Assembly (NCBI GenBank): GCA_913052585.1
Contig: CAJXEB010000025.1
Span: forward strand, 1 to 32,670
DNA length: 32,670 nt
Reading direction: 5' to 3'
DNA from: an uncultured Flavobacteriaceae bacterium
GTDB taxonomy: Bacteria; Bacteroidota; Bacteroidia; Flavobacteriales; Flavobacteriaceae
Position 1 is the stretch's first letter. Each line of letters starts with the position of its first letter. The position numbers and the translations under genes are program-made. Under the pieces are notes generated by a model that worked only from the letters and a program-made list of their open reading frames with translations, searched no databases and was not told the origin of the DNA. Positions 16,785 through 24,855 of the stretch are shown one piece after another.

Positions 16785-18335
16785 ATGAGCGAAATAAAAA
16801 TACTTTGGGTAGATGATGAAATAGAATTATTAAAGCCACACATTATATTCCTTGAAAAAAGAAATTATAGCGTTACAAAAGCTTTAAGTGGTAGAGAGGC
16901 TCTAGATGAAATTAAGAAGCAAAATTTTGATATTGTTTTTTTAGATGAAAACATGCCAGGACTTACTGGTATTGAGACATTAGCTGAAATAAAAGAACAT
17001 CAAGCAAACCTTCCTGTTGTAATGATTACAAAAAGTGAAGAAGAGTACATTATGGAAGAAGCAATAGGTTCTAAAATTGCAGATTACCTTATTAAACCTG
17101 TTAATCCTAACCAAATACTATTAAGTTTAAAAAAGAATTTAGATCATTCTAGGTTGGTTTCTCAAAAAACAACATCTTCTTACCAACAGGAGTTTAGAAA
17201 AATAGCGATGGATCTATCCATGATAAACTCTTATGAGGAATGGGTAGAAATGTACCAAAAGCTTGTTTACTGGGAATTAGAGCTAGAAGGCATTGATGAT
17301 TCTGGAATGTTTGAAATTTTGGAATCTCAAAAAAACGAAGCTAATAATCAGTTTTGCAAATTCATAGACAAAAATTATCCAGATTGGTTTAATAACAATG
17401 AAGATACTCCAACAATGTCACACACGCTATTTAAAGAGAAAGTTTTGCCTGTAATAGAAACGCAAAAAACAATATTTATAGTAGTAGATAATTTACGATA
17501 TGATCAATGGAAGGCATTCGAACCATTTTTAAATAGTAGTTTCAAGAAAAGCAGTGAAGAACTTTATTATAGCATTTTGCCAACTGCAACACAGTATGCA
17601 AGAAACTCAATATTTTCAGGATTAATGCCAAGCGAAATGGAAAAACTGCATCCTGATTATTGGCTAAATGACACTGATGAGGGAGGGAAAAACATGTTCG
17701 AAAAGGAATTTTTAGATGCTCAATTAAAAAGATTAGGGAAAAACTTAAATTGGAGTTATCATAAAATTTCAAGCTTAAAGCAAGGAAAAAAATTATCTGC
17801 AAATTTTAAATCACATAAGAATGAAGATTTAATAGCGGTAGTTTATAATTTTGTAGATATGCTTTCACATTCAAAAACTGAGATGGAAGTTATAAAAGAA
17901 TTAGCTTCCACAGATAAGTCTTATAGATCATTAACACAAAGTTGGTTTAAAAATTCACCATTACTTGATATTATCCAACAAGCTTCTTCTTTAGGATTTA
18001 AATTAATTATCACCACAGATCACGGAACTATTAATGTTAAAAACCCAACAAAAGTAATAGGTGACAAAAATATTAGCGCTAATTTAAGGTATAAAACAGG
18101 CAGAAGCTTGTCCTACGTGGAGAAAGACGTATTGGTTTCTAAGAATCCTAAAAATATACACTTACCCTCAATTAATATGAGCAGCTCATTTATTTTTGCA
18201 AAAGGAGATATGTTTTTTGCTTATCCGAATAGATATAATCATTTCGTAAGCTATTATAAAAACACCTACCAGCATGGAGGCATATCTATGGAGGAAGTTT
18301 TAATTCCATTTATAGTTTTAGAACCAAAGCAGTAA
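16785..18335 (+). CDS. porX: PorX: response regulator with PglZ domain (type IX secretion)
   Basis: A 516-residue protein. Residues 1 to about 120 are a receiver domain with the acidic pair Asp10-Asp11, phosphoacceptor Asp54 (FLDENMPG) and Lys104 (YLIKP). A helical linker (about 125-215) joins it to a PglZ domain of the alkaline phosphatase fold (about 220-515): metal-site VDNLRYDQ with Asp235, the nucleophile region LPTATQYARN, ITTDHGT, and QHGGISMEEVLIPF. This order is that of PorX, which works with a PorY-type kinase and an ECF sigma factor to control type IX secretion genes in Bacteroidota; the PglZ domain has phosphodiesterase activity. No kinase or secretion gene is present here. It is followed 91 bases later by tsaE. 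Confidence 0.95.
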   Translation: MSEIKILWVDDEIELLKPHIIFLEKRNYSVTKALSGREALDEIKKQNFDIVFLDENMPGLTGIETLAEIKEHQANLPVVMITKSEEEYIMEEAIGSKIADYLIKPVNPNQILLSLKKNLDHSRLVSQKTTSSYQQEFRKIAMDLSMINSYEEWVEMYQKLVYWELELEGIDDSGMFEILESQKNEANNQFCKFIDKNYPDWFNNNEDTPTMSHTLFKEKVLPVIETQKTIFIVVDNLRYDQWKAFEPFLNSSFKKSSEELYYSILPTATQYARNSIFSGLMPSEMEKLHPDYWLNDTDEGGKNMFEKEFLDAQLKRLGKNLNWSYHKISSLKQGKKLSANFKSHKNEDLIAVVYNFVDMLSHSKTEMEVIKELASTDKSYRSLTQSWFKNSPLLDIIQQASSLGFKLIITTDHGTINVKNPTKVIGDKNISANLRYKTGRSLSYVEKDVLVSKNPKNIHLPSINMSSSFIFAKGDMFFAYPNRYNHFVSYYKNTYQHGGISMEEVLIPFIVLEPKQ

Positions 18336-18379
18336 TTTTTGTAATATTTATCCTTCAACAATACTTTTTATCGATATTT

Positions 18380-18412
18380 TTTGTAAATTATCGGTATTAA
18401 TGTGTATGTTTG
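18380..18412 (+). promoter_or_regulatory. Putative tsaE promoter (TTTG-N21-TATGTTTG)
   Basis: TTTG (18380-18383) and TATGTTTG (18405-18412) are 21 bases apart and fit the Bacteroidota -33/-7 pattern. Transcription would begin near 18416-18419, after the upstream in-frame ATG at 18400, which supports the tsaE start at 18427. Confidence 0.5.
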
Positions 18413-18426
18413 TTTTTAAGTTTACT

Positions 18427-18840
18427 ATGGAATACAGTTTCAATTTACAAGATTTGCCATTAGTTGCAAAAAAAGTGTTAATAGAAGTTCCCAATAAAAT
18501 CCTTCTTTTTTATGGAGATATGGGAGTAGGAAAAACAACACTCATAAAGGAAATTGCAAAACAATTAGGAGTTAAAGAAATAATTAACAGCCCAACATTT
18601 GCATTAGTAAACGAATATAAAATTAAAGATGATAAAGTTTACCATTTTGATTTTTACAGAATTAATAAAGAAGAAGAAGCTATGGACATTGGAATAGAAG
18701 AATATTTTTTTTCAAGCAATTGGAATTTGATAGAATGGCCTCAAAAAATAAGTAATCTTTTACCTACAAATAGCACAAAAATACAACTTACTAAAAATCA
18801 AAACGGAAGTAGAACAATAAAAATTATGCCAGTGAAATAG
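18427..18840 (+). CDS. tsaE: tRNA threonylcarbamoyladenosine biosynthesis ATPase TsaE
   Basis: A 137-residue P-loop ATPase of the TsaBDE complex, which makes t6A37 in ANN-decoding tRNAs. The Walker A motif GDMGVGKTT is near residues 28-36, followed by SPTFALVNEY and HFDFYRI, both typical of TsaE; LIEWPQKI lies near the end. The reading frame also opens at ATG 18400, adding nine residues (MCMFVFKFT) not expected for the family; the promoter position favours the ATG at 18427. Neither tsaB nor tsaD is in the window. Confidence 0.95.
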   Translation: MEYSFNLQDLPLVAKKVLIEVPNKILLFYGDMGVGKTTLIKEIAKQLGVKEIINSPTFALVNEYKIKDDKVYHFDFYRINKEEEAMDIGIEEYFFSSNWNLIEWPQKISNLLPTNSTKIQLTKNQNGSRTIKIMPVK

Positions 18841-18955
18841 ATTGCGATGATAAATATAATAATACGTTACACTTTTAAATTAAGGCCTCAAATCAAGAAT
18901 TTTTAATCGTTTTTTTTTGCGTAAAAGCAAACTTATAAATGTAAGGCTAACTTAA

Positions 18956-18988
18956 TTTGATTACTTGTGTTTTTCTGTGATAGGTTTG
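18956..18988 (+). promoter_or_regulatory. Putative promoter of the small lipoprotein (TTTG-N21-TAGGTTTG)
   Basis: TTTG (18956-18959) and TAGGTTTG (18981-18988) are 21 bases apart. The start codon at 19019 would follow a leader of about 25 bases. The rest of the 18841-19018 gap shows no gene. Confidence 0.55.
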
Positions 18989-19018
18989 TACTAATAATCT
19001 CACAAAAAACAAGTATTT

Positions 19019-19156
19019 ATGAAATTTACAAAATTATTTTTTATCGTTGCAATATTAGGAGCTGGTTTATTTATATCTTGCACTCCTGAAAGTATTGAAG
19101 ATGGACAAACAGAACAACAAATCGATGGAAGTATGCGACCACCCAACAACGGGTAG
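19019..19156 (+). CDS. Small predicted lipoprotein, 45 residues
   Basis: A very short reading frame with a classic lipoprotein signal: Lys-containing n-region (MKFTK), hydrophobic core (LFFIVAILGAGLF) and ISC at the cleavage site (Cys21). The mature peptide is only about 25 residues, acidic and polar, ending MRPPNNG. Short SC-type lipoproteins of this style are common in Flavobacteriaceae. A well-formed promoter lies upstream, which supports expression. The last 32 bases (from 19125) overlap, in another frame, the next gene. Function unknown. Confidence 0.6.
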   Translation: MKFTKLFFIVAILGAGLFISCTPESIEDGQTEQQIDGSMRPPNNG

Positions 19157-19634
19157 TAGTCAGTCATCTTTATTTATAGGAGGGGTTATTGTGATTTTAA
19201 TCGCAGTATCCCCTTTCATATTTTATGCATACGAAAGTTTTCCCAAGAAAAATATTTGGGAAACACCTTTTTTTAGTATTGAAACTGCTTTTGCAGATTG
19301 GTATGGTTACGCTTGGTACCTTGTAGGTAAAATAACCCCTTTATATTTACTGCTATTATGGTTTTTCACCTGTAAACATTGGTGGCACTGGATTATTTTG
19401 GTGCCAATCGCTATGTATTCTTTTCAACTTATGGGTTTAATTAATCAAAGTAATAACTATGACGAATTAGAAATTTATTATGTTATTCCTTTAATGATGA
19501 TAATAATTCCTGCTGTATATGTAATTCGTGCGAAATTATTTGATAAAGTTCGTGGAGATGATTTAAAATCCTTCGAAGAGGAACTTTCTCAAAAAAGATC
19601 AACCTGGCATCAAATTAAAGATCTGTTTAGATAA
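19125..19634 (+). CDS. Uncharacterised four-helix membrane protein
   Basis: A 169-residue protein with four hydrophobic segments (about residues 15-37, 63-82, 90-109 and 118-140) and a charged C-terminal tail (DKVRGDDLKSFEEELSQKRS). I recognise no family. The start is uncertain: ATG 19125 gives the N-terminus MEVCDHPTTGSSQ, while ATG 19101 or TTG 19095 would add 8-10 residues and lengthen the out-of-frame overlap with the small lipoprotein gene. No separate promoter is visible, so translation probably depends on the lipoprotein message. The alanine-dehydrogenase-like gene follows after 59 bases. Confidence 0.72.
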   Translation: MEVCDHPTTGSSQSSLFIGGVIVILIAVSPFIFYAYESFPKKNIWETPFFSIETAFADWYGYAWYLVGKITPLYLLLLWFFTCKHWWHWIILVPIAMYSFQLMGLINQSNNYDELEIYYVIPLMMIIIPAVYVIRAKLFDKVRGDDLKSFEEELSQKRSTWHQIKDLFR

Positions 19635-19693
19635 CCATCTGTTTCTCTAATTGACATTTATTTACGTAACTTAGTCCTTCTAACAATTTATAA

Positions 19694-20893
19694 ATGTCTG
19701 ATATAAAATCTCCCTTTACCAAAGCTCAATTACTGCCTCAAGAGGAAACCCTTGAAATCACTAAAGAAAAAGGTGAATTATTTATCGGAATTCCTAAAGA
19801 AACTCATTTTCAAGAAAAAAGAATATGCTTAACTCCTGATGCAGTTGCAGCAATAGTTGCCAATGAGCATCGTGTTTTAATAGAAAATGGAGCCGGTGAA
19901 AAAGCAGGATTTACAGATGCTGATTATAATGAAGCTGGTGCAGAATTAACAAAGGACATTAATAAAGTATTTGGTTGTCCTATAATATTAAAAGTAGAAC
20001 CACCTTCTCTAGACGAGATAGAACTCATAAATCCTAAGACGATTTTAATTACTGCTCTTCAATTAAAAACTAGGAATAAAGAATACTTTGAAGCTTTAGC
20101 AAAAAAGAAAATTACAGCCTTAGCTTTTGAATTTATTAAAGATGAAGCCCATAGCTATCCTGCCGTTAAAGCACTTAGCGAAATTGCTGGTACCGCTTCT
20201 GTTTTAATAGCTTCTGAGTTAATGGCAAATAATGAAATAAGCAACGGAATGCTATTTGGTAACATTAGCGGAGTTCCACCAGTTGAGGTTGTGATTATTG
20301 GAGCTGGAACCGTTGGGGAATTTGCAACCAGATCTGCATTAGGTTTAGGCGCAAATGTTAAAGTATTTGACAGTTCCCTAACTAGATTAAGGAATTTACA
20401 AGTAAAAGCTGGAAGACCATTATTTACTTCTACCCTACAACCAAAATACCTTATGAAAGCACTTAGAAGGTGTGATGTGGCTATTGGTGCCTTAAAAGGC
20501 TCAAACAGATCACCAGTAGTAGTAACAGAGACGATGGTCGAAAACATGAAAAAAGGAGCTGTTATAATTGATGTTAGTGTAGATATGGGCGGATGTTTTG
20601 AAACTACCGAAGTGACTAGCCATGACAATCCAACAAGGATTAAACATGGAGTTATCCATTATGGTGTCCCTAATATTCCTGCCAGGTATCCAAAAACGGC
20701 TTCTATATCTATAAGTAATATCTTTACTCCATATCTATTAAATATAGCCGAGTCGGGCGGATTAGAAAATGCCATACGTTTTGATAGTGGTTTAAAAAAT
20801 GGGTTGTATTTTTACCGGGGTATTTTAACCAATAAAGCTGTTGCTGATTGGTACGGAATGCCTTATAGTGATCTCAATCTTTTAATATTTTAG
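19694..20893 (+). CDS. Alanine dehydrogenase-family protein (AlaDh/PNT)
   Basis: A 399-residue NAD-dependent dehydrogenase with both AlaDh/PNT halves. The N-terminal half has IGIPKETHFQEKRICLTP, with Arg43 (equivalent of Ald Arg15) and Lys100 in LKVEPP (equivalent of Lys75). The NAD fold has GAGTVGEFATRSALG near 203-217, and DVSVDMGGCFET keeps the Asp equivalent to Ald Asp270. The position of the catalytic His96 of bacterial Ald appears to be Gln123 (ITALQLK against FTYLHLA in Ald). There is also an N-terminal extension of about 25 residues. It is usually named alanine dehydrogenase in this group, but the active-site change means the reaction should be tested. The next gene begins 49 bases later on the same strand. 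Confidence 0.85.
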   Translation: MSDIKSPFTKAQLLPQEETLEITKEKGELFIGIPKETHFQEKRICLTPDAVAAIVANEHRVLIENGAGEKAGFTDADYNEAGAELTKDINKVFGCPIILKVEPPSLDEIELINPKTILITALQLKTRNKEYFEALAKKKITALAFEFIKDEAHSYPAVKALSEIAGTASVLIASELMANNEISNGMLFGNISGVPPVEVVIIGAGTVGEFATRSALGLGANVKVFDSSLTRLRNLQVKAGRPLFTSTLQPKYLMKALRRCDVAIGALKGSNRSPVVVTETMVENMKKGAVIIDVSVDMGGCFETTEVTSHDNPTRIKHGVIHYGVPNIPARYPKTASISISNIFTPYLLNIAESGGLENAIRFDSGLKNGLYFYRGILTNKAVADWYGMPYSDLNLLIF

Positions 20894-20942
20894 AGAATAA
20901 TCGAATCACTTTTATATTAATTATTGAAACCCTGATTATCAA

Positions 20943-21332
20943 ATGAGTCTTTTAAAACGATTTGCATTCTATTTTGGCGGATTTGCCATTGGTCTTATTC
21001 TTTTATATTTTTTTATAGGCGGAAGTGGAGCTTCCTGTGAATTTGATTATGGACCAAGTTCAAGAACTTTAAAAAACATTAGATTAAAAGAACGTGTGTT
21101 TACAAATGAAGCTTTAGATGCTTTAAAAAATAATCAAATCGACACTTCTGATATTTCTAATCTATTATTAAAAGGTGACGTTTTATTTTCTGAAAGCAAC
21201 ACGGAGCTAGATTCCTGTAATGTTTATGTAATAGAAGGATCTCATAAAGGAAACCCAAATGAAAGAATTAAAATTTCAGTTGAAAATTGTAACAAAAAAG
21301 CGACTATTCAGAAAATATCAATAATCAAGTAA
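20943..21332 (+). CDS. Small membrane-anchored protein, DUF4258-like
   Basis: A 129-residue protein with one N-terminal membrane helix (about 5-27) and an exported domain containing three Cys residues (in ASCEF, DSCNV and ENCNK) that could form disulfides. The motif GPSSRTLKNIRLKERVF fits my recollection of a flavobacterial DUF4258 protein found next to proline dehydrogenase and alanine-dehydrogenase-like genes. Function unknown. It lies 49 bases after the dehydrogenase gene and ends one base before the proline dehydrogenase stop on the other strand, with no terminator between. Confidence 0.75.
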   Translation: MSLLKRFAFYFGGFAIGLILLYFFIGGSGASCEFDYGPSSRTLKNIRLKERVFTNEALDALKNNQIDTSDISNLLLKGDVLFSESNTELDSCNVYVIEGSHKGNPNERIKISVENCNKKATIQKISIIK

Positions 21333-21333
21333 T

Positions 21334-22506
21334 TTATACTTTTCTTCTTTCTTTTTCCCTTTTCAATAAAGAAAGCTCTCTACTCGTTTGACCAGCAACA
21401 GAGGTGTTTTCTTCAGCTCGCCTTATCAAGTAAGGCATCACATCTTTAACTGGACCAAACGGGATGTATTTAGCAACATTATAACCCAAAACCCCTAAGT
21501 TAAACGAAATATGATCACTCATGCCGAACAATTGCCCAAACCATACTCTTGAATCGTTTATTGCAATATTTTTTTCTTTCATTAAGTCAATTGCTAAATA
21601 AGTACTTGCTTCATTATGGGTTCCAATAAATAATTCTATATCATCAAGGTTATTTAATATATAATTTAAAACTTCATTAAAACAATCATCGGTAGCTAAT
21701 TTACTTTTATGCATTGGAGTTTCATACCCTTTTTCTTCTGCTCTATCATTTTCTTTTTCTAAATAAGCCCCTCGAACAATTTTAAAGCCAATCTTATAAC
21801 CACCTTCTTTTGCTTTTCTATGCTCTTCTTTAAGGTAGCCTAAACGATCCCATCGATAGCATTGCAATGTATTAAATACAACTGCACGCTCTTTATTATA
21901 GGTAACCATCATTTTTTCACAAAGTTGATCTGCAGCATCTTGCATCCAAGATTCTTCAGCATCTATTAGCAATGTAACATTAGCATTTAAAGCAGCCTTA
22001 CTAGCTTTATTAAATCTATTTACAACTCGCTCCCATTCTTTAACTTCTTCTTCAGAAAGCTCAATGTTTTCAGTGATTTTTTGATATAACTCAAAACGCC
22101 CCAAACCTGTTGGTTTAAATACAGAAAAAGGCATTGCTTTTTTAGTTTCAGAAAAATCTGTCAACTCCAATATTTTTTTTAATGCTGAATCTAATTGGTC
22201 ACTGCCTTCTTTACCTTCAACAGAATAATCCAAAACAGAAAAAACTCCTACATCATAAAGGTTATCGACAACCGGAATACAATCACTCTCATTGATTCCA
22301 CCACAAAAATGATCGAAAACCGTAGACCTAATCAACCCTTCTACTGGCAAATTCATATTTAATGCGAATTTTGTAGCGGCGGTACCAATTTTAACCAAGG
22401 GTTCGATTGATATCATTTTAAAAAGAAAATAAGCGCGTTCAAGCTCATAATCACTTTTAAGTTTAAAGGCAGTCTCTGTATTGTCGAAAATAGAATTTAT
22501 AACCAT
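21334..22506 (-). CDS. Proline dehydrogenase (monofunctional)
   Basis: A 390-residue FAD-dependent proline dehydrogenase, oxidising proline to pyrroline-5-carboxylate at the membrane face and passing electrons to quinone. Signatures include LLIDAEESWMQ, FKIVRGAYLEKE, IGTHNEAS and the C-terminal YLIRRAEENTS, with the Arg pair that binds the proline carboxylate. The length is that of the stand-alone enzyme; there is no fused P5C dehydrogenase, and none lies nearby. A TATCTTTG -7 element lies 36 bases upstream of its ATG. It is convergent with the DUF4258-like gene. Confidence 0.94.
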   Translation of the reverse strand: MVINSIFDNTETAFKLKSDYELERAYFLFKMISIEPLVKIGTAATKFALNMNLPVEGLIRSTVFDHFCGGINESDCIPVVDNLYDVGVFSVLDYSVEGKEGSDQLDSALKKILELTDFSETKKAMPFSVFKPTGLGRFELYQKITENIELSEEEVKEWERVVNRFNKASKAALNANVTLLIDAEESWMQDAADQLCEKMMVTYNKERAVVFNTLQCYRWDRLGYLKEEHRKAKEGGYKIGFKIVRGAYLEKENDRAEEKGYETPMHKSKLATDDCFNEVLNYILNNLDDIELFIGTHNEASTYLAIDLMKEKNIAINDSRVWFGQLFGMSDHISFNLGVLGYNVAKYIPFGPVKDVMPYLIRRAEENTSVAGQTSRELSLLKREKERRKV

Positions 22507-22541
22507 TACCGTATGTTATATTTAAATAAGTTTATTTATAT

Positions 22542-22549
22542 CAAAGATA
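22542..22549 (-). promoter_or_regulatory. Putative -7 element of proline dehydrogenase
   Basis: The minus-strand word TATCTTTG fits TAnnTTTG. The nearest upstream TTTG is 26 bases away (plus coordinates 22576-22579), longer than usual. Confidence 0.35.
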
Positions 22550-22616
22550 ACTAATTTTTGCTTTTTTTTAATTTACAAATTAGATATAAAATTGCATTTT
22601 AAATACTAAAAGTAGA

Positions 22617-22649
22617 TTGTGATTTTATCAATATATATAATTAGATTTG
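22617..22649 (+). promoter_or_regulatory. Putative aroB promoter (TTG-N22-TAGATTTG)
   Basis: TTG (22617-22619) and TAGATTTG (22642-22649) are 22 bases apart. The in-frame TTG at 22647 is part of the -7 element, so it cannot be the start codon of a transcript from this promoter; this supports the ATG at 22680. Confidence 0.5.
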
Positions 22650-22679
22650 GAATGTATTTATATTTCGATTTTTGATTAT

Positions 22680-23750
22680 ATGAAAGAAATTATTAAAAAT
22701 AAAGGATCTGTTTATTGTAGCTCAAATAATTGGGGCTCTCTTAATAATAAAATTAAAGAAGTAAACCCTTCTAAAATTTTTATTTTGGTAGACACCAATA
22801 CCGAAAAGGATTGTTTACCTCTTTTTTTTAAAAAATATTCATTTAATGAATCCGTTGAAATTTTAGAAATTCCAGATGGTGAAATCAATAAAAATATAAA
22901 TACTTGTTCTCTTCTTTGGAATAAACTTTCTGAAAATGGAGCAGATAGAAACAGTCTCATTATTAACCTTGGAGGTGGTGTTGTTACTGATTTGGGAGGG
23001 TTTATTGCCTCTACTTTTAAAAGAGGGGTGTTTTTTATAAATATTCCAACAACACTTTTATCAATGGTTGACGCTTCTGTAGGTGGAAAAAATGGAGTTG
23101 ACTTAGGCTTACTTAAAAACCAAATAGGAACCATTAACAACCCTGAAATGGTCTTAATTGATACTGATTTCTTAAAGACATTACCTGAAAATCAAATTAT
23201 ATCAGGTTATGCAGAAATGCTAAAACATGGCTTAATCCATTCGAGAGAATACTGGGACAAAGTAAAAAGTTTTGATATTTTAAAAATTGATGAATTGGAA
23301 AATTTAATTTGGGAATCTGTTTTGATTAAAAATGACGTCATCACAAAAGATCCATTTGAGAAAAACTTAAGAAAAACATTAAACTATGGACATACCTTAG
23401 GTCATGCAATCGAATCTTATAGTTTAGACCAAAACAAGTTTCCTACTTTGTTGCATGGTGAAGCGATTGCGATTGGAATGATATTAACATCTTATATCTC
23501 CTTTAAGCAATTAGATTTTCCAGAACAAACACTATCAGATATCAGCCATCACATTATTAAAAAATTCAATAAAGCTCTATTTAACATAGAGGATATTAAT
23601 GCTGTAATTGAATTATTAAAATTTGATAAAAAGAATTATAATGGCAAGGTTTTATTTGTTCTATTAAACGATATTGGTAATCACAAATTAAACTGTGAAG
23701 TTTCTAATTCTTTGATTTTTGAAGCTTTTGAATATTACAAAAAACTATAA
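22680..23750 (+). CDS. aroB: 3-dehydroquinate synthase
   Basis: A 356-residue AroB, which cyclises DAHP to 3-dehydroquinate in the shikimate pathway using NAD and a metal ion. Visible signatures are GGGVVTDLGGFIAS, TTLLSMVDASVGGKNGVD, GYAEMLKHGLIHS, NYGHTLGHAIE and LLHGEAIAIGM, which supply the NAD site and the metal ligands. The frame can be extended to a TTG at 22647, but that codon lies inside the promoter element and the ATG at 22680 gives the usual length. The last six bases overlap the convergent DinB-like gene. Confidence 0.95.
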   Translation: MKEIIKNKGSVYCSSNNWGSLNNKIKEVNPSKIFILVDTNTEKDCLPLFFKKYSFNESVEILEIPDGEINKNINTCSLLWNKLSENGADRNSLIINLGGGVVTDLGGFIASTFKRGVFFINIPTTLLSMVDASVGGKNGVDLGLLKNQIGTINNPEMVLIDTDFLKTLPENQIISGYAEMLKHGLIHSREYWDKVKSFDILKIDELENLIWESVLIKNDVITKDPFEKNLRKTLNYGHTLGHAIESYSLDQNKFPTLLHGEAIAIGMILTSYISFKQLDFPEQTLSDISHHIIKKFNKALFNIEDINAVIELLKFDKKNYNGKVLFVLLNDIGNHKLNCEVSNSLIFEAFEYYKKL

Positions 23751-24260
23751 ATACCGTTCCTCTATTACTTGTATATGGTGTGTTTCATGACCACAAATTA
23801 AAAAACCTGCAGCTCTAACGGATAAAGAAGTATTATTAACTTTTCCAGTTCGTTTCAAGGTGTCTTCTGAAAAATTTTTAAACAATACAATTGAAGCATC
23901 TCTTACAATGCTATATTCTTCCAAAATACTATCAATAGTTCTTATATTTAAATCGGTATTACGAACAAATTCATTTTCGTCAAATCCTTCTAAATTAGCA
24001 TTCTCAGAACGTGCGAACTGTAAGGCTCTATAATTAAAAACTCTTTCCGTGTCTATAATATGAATTAAAATTTCTTTAATTGTCCACTTACTTTCTTCAT
24101 ATCGATAATCCAATTTCGATTTCGGTATGCCTTTAAAGAAATTAATTGTTTCAAATTTACCCTCAGCTATTGAATCTAGTAAGGATAAGTCGTTAACTTT
24201 ATCGAAATAAGTTTTAAAGTACGGATTGTATTCGTTTGAGCTAAGTTCAGATATCTTCAT
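23745..24260 (-). CDS. DinB-like four-helix protein
   Basis: A 171-residue member of the DinB/YfiT superfamily, small four-helix metal-binding proteins. The expected His triad is seen as His67 (ILIHIIDTE) and the pair in GHETHHIQVIEERY (His158 and His162). The N-terminal YRYEESKWTIKEILIH is typical. Family roles range from thiol-dependent hydrolases and transferases to unknown; the substrate cannot be predicted. It is separated from the upstream Lrp-type gene by a terminator, so it is probably transcribed alone, though I found no promoter motif. Its stop region overlaps the aroB stop by six bases. Confidence 0.85.
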   Translation of the reverse strand: MKISELSSNEYNPYFKTYFDKVNDLSLLDSIAEGKFETINFFKGIPKSKLDYRYEESKWTIKEILIHIIDTERVFNYRALQFARSENANLEGFDENEFVRNTDLNIRTIDSILEEYSIVRDASIVLFKNFSEDTLKRTGKVNNTSLSVRAAGFLICGHETHHIQVIEERYL

Positions 24261-24284
24261 TTTTTTATTTTTTTTTTAAAAATA

Positions 24285-24317
24285 AAAAAACCCCTAGTTT
24301 ATCACAAGGGGTTTTTT
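24285..24317 (-). terminator. Intrinsic terminator after the Lrp/AsnC gene
   Basis: CCCC (24291-24294) pairs with GGGG (24308-24311) across a 13-base loop, extended by six A/T pairs. On the minus strand the stem runs into a T-rich tract. It separates the regulator gene from the DinB-like gene. Confidence 0.8.
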
Positions 24318-24334
24318 AAACTCTATGGTATTTT

Positions 24335-24814
24335 TTAAAATTCTTTAAAAATAGAATGCATTAAACGTTTTTTATCATTGATACTTTCTTCTAAAGATAT
24401 CATGGTTTCCGTTCTTGTAACCCCATCAATATCATCTAATTGATAAATAATATTCTTTGCTTGATTTGTGTCTTTTGCACGTATCTTACAAAAAATATTA
24501 AATTTACCCGTAGTGACGTGAGCAACCGTAACAAAGGGTATTTCACTAATCCTTTCTAAAACAAACTGTGTTTGAGATGTTTTGTTAAGAAATATACCCA
24601 CATATGCAATAAATGAATATCCCAACTTTTTATAATCTATAGTCAATGAAGATCCTGTTATTAACTTCACATCTTCCATTTTACGTACTCTTACATGAAC
24701 AGTTCCAGCTGAAATATCCAACTTTTTAGCGATATCTGTAAAAGGTGTTCTAGTGTTTTCAATCAACATATCTAGAATCTTATGATCAGTATCGTCTAAT
24801 TTAAATTTTCCCAT
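24335..24814 (-). CDS. Lrp/AsnC family transcriptional regulator
   Basis: A 159-residue feast/famine regulator. Residues about 5-60 are a winged helix-turn-helix (LDDTDHKILDMLIENTRTPF, then KKLDISAGTVHVRVRKME). Residues about 70-150 are the RAM effector domain (FIAYVGIFL, VAHVTTGKFNIFCKIRA). Such proteins assemble as dimers to octamers and respond to amino acids. The targets are unknown; the M14 peptidase gene upstream is a natural candidate by position only. It has a possible own promoter and its own terminator, so it is probably monocistronic. Confidence 0.93.
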   Translation of the reverse strand: MGKFKLDDTDHKILDMLIENTRTPFTDIAKKLDISAGTVHVRVRKMEDVKLITGSSLTIDYKKLGYSFIAYVGIFLNKTSQTQFVLERISEIPFVTVAHVTTGKFNIFCKIRAKDTNQAKNIIYQLDDIDGVTRTETMISLEESINDKKRLMHSIFKEF

Positions 24815-24837
24815 TATTTATTTTATCTTATTTTTCG

Positions 24838-24845
24838 CAAAATTA
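24838..24845 (-). promoter_or_regulatory. Putative -7 element of the Lrp/AsnC gene
   Basis: The minus-strand word TAATTTTG fits TAnnTTTG, 23 bases before the ATG at 24814 and within the short gap after the peptidase stop. No -33 partner was found. Confidence 0.3.
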
Positions 24846-24855
24846 CTAACAAAAA

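Noticed and set aside
20155-20628. 157-codon open frame on the minus strand inside the alanine-dehydrogenase-like gene
   Set aside because: It mirrors a clearly real gene, has no recognisable motif, and its composition follows the opposite strand.
22712-23140. 142-codon open frame on the minus strand inside aroB
   Set aside because: It lies opposite conserved AroB motifs and has no start context or family resemblance of its own.
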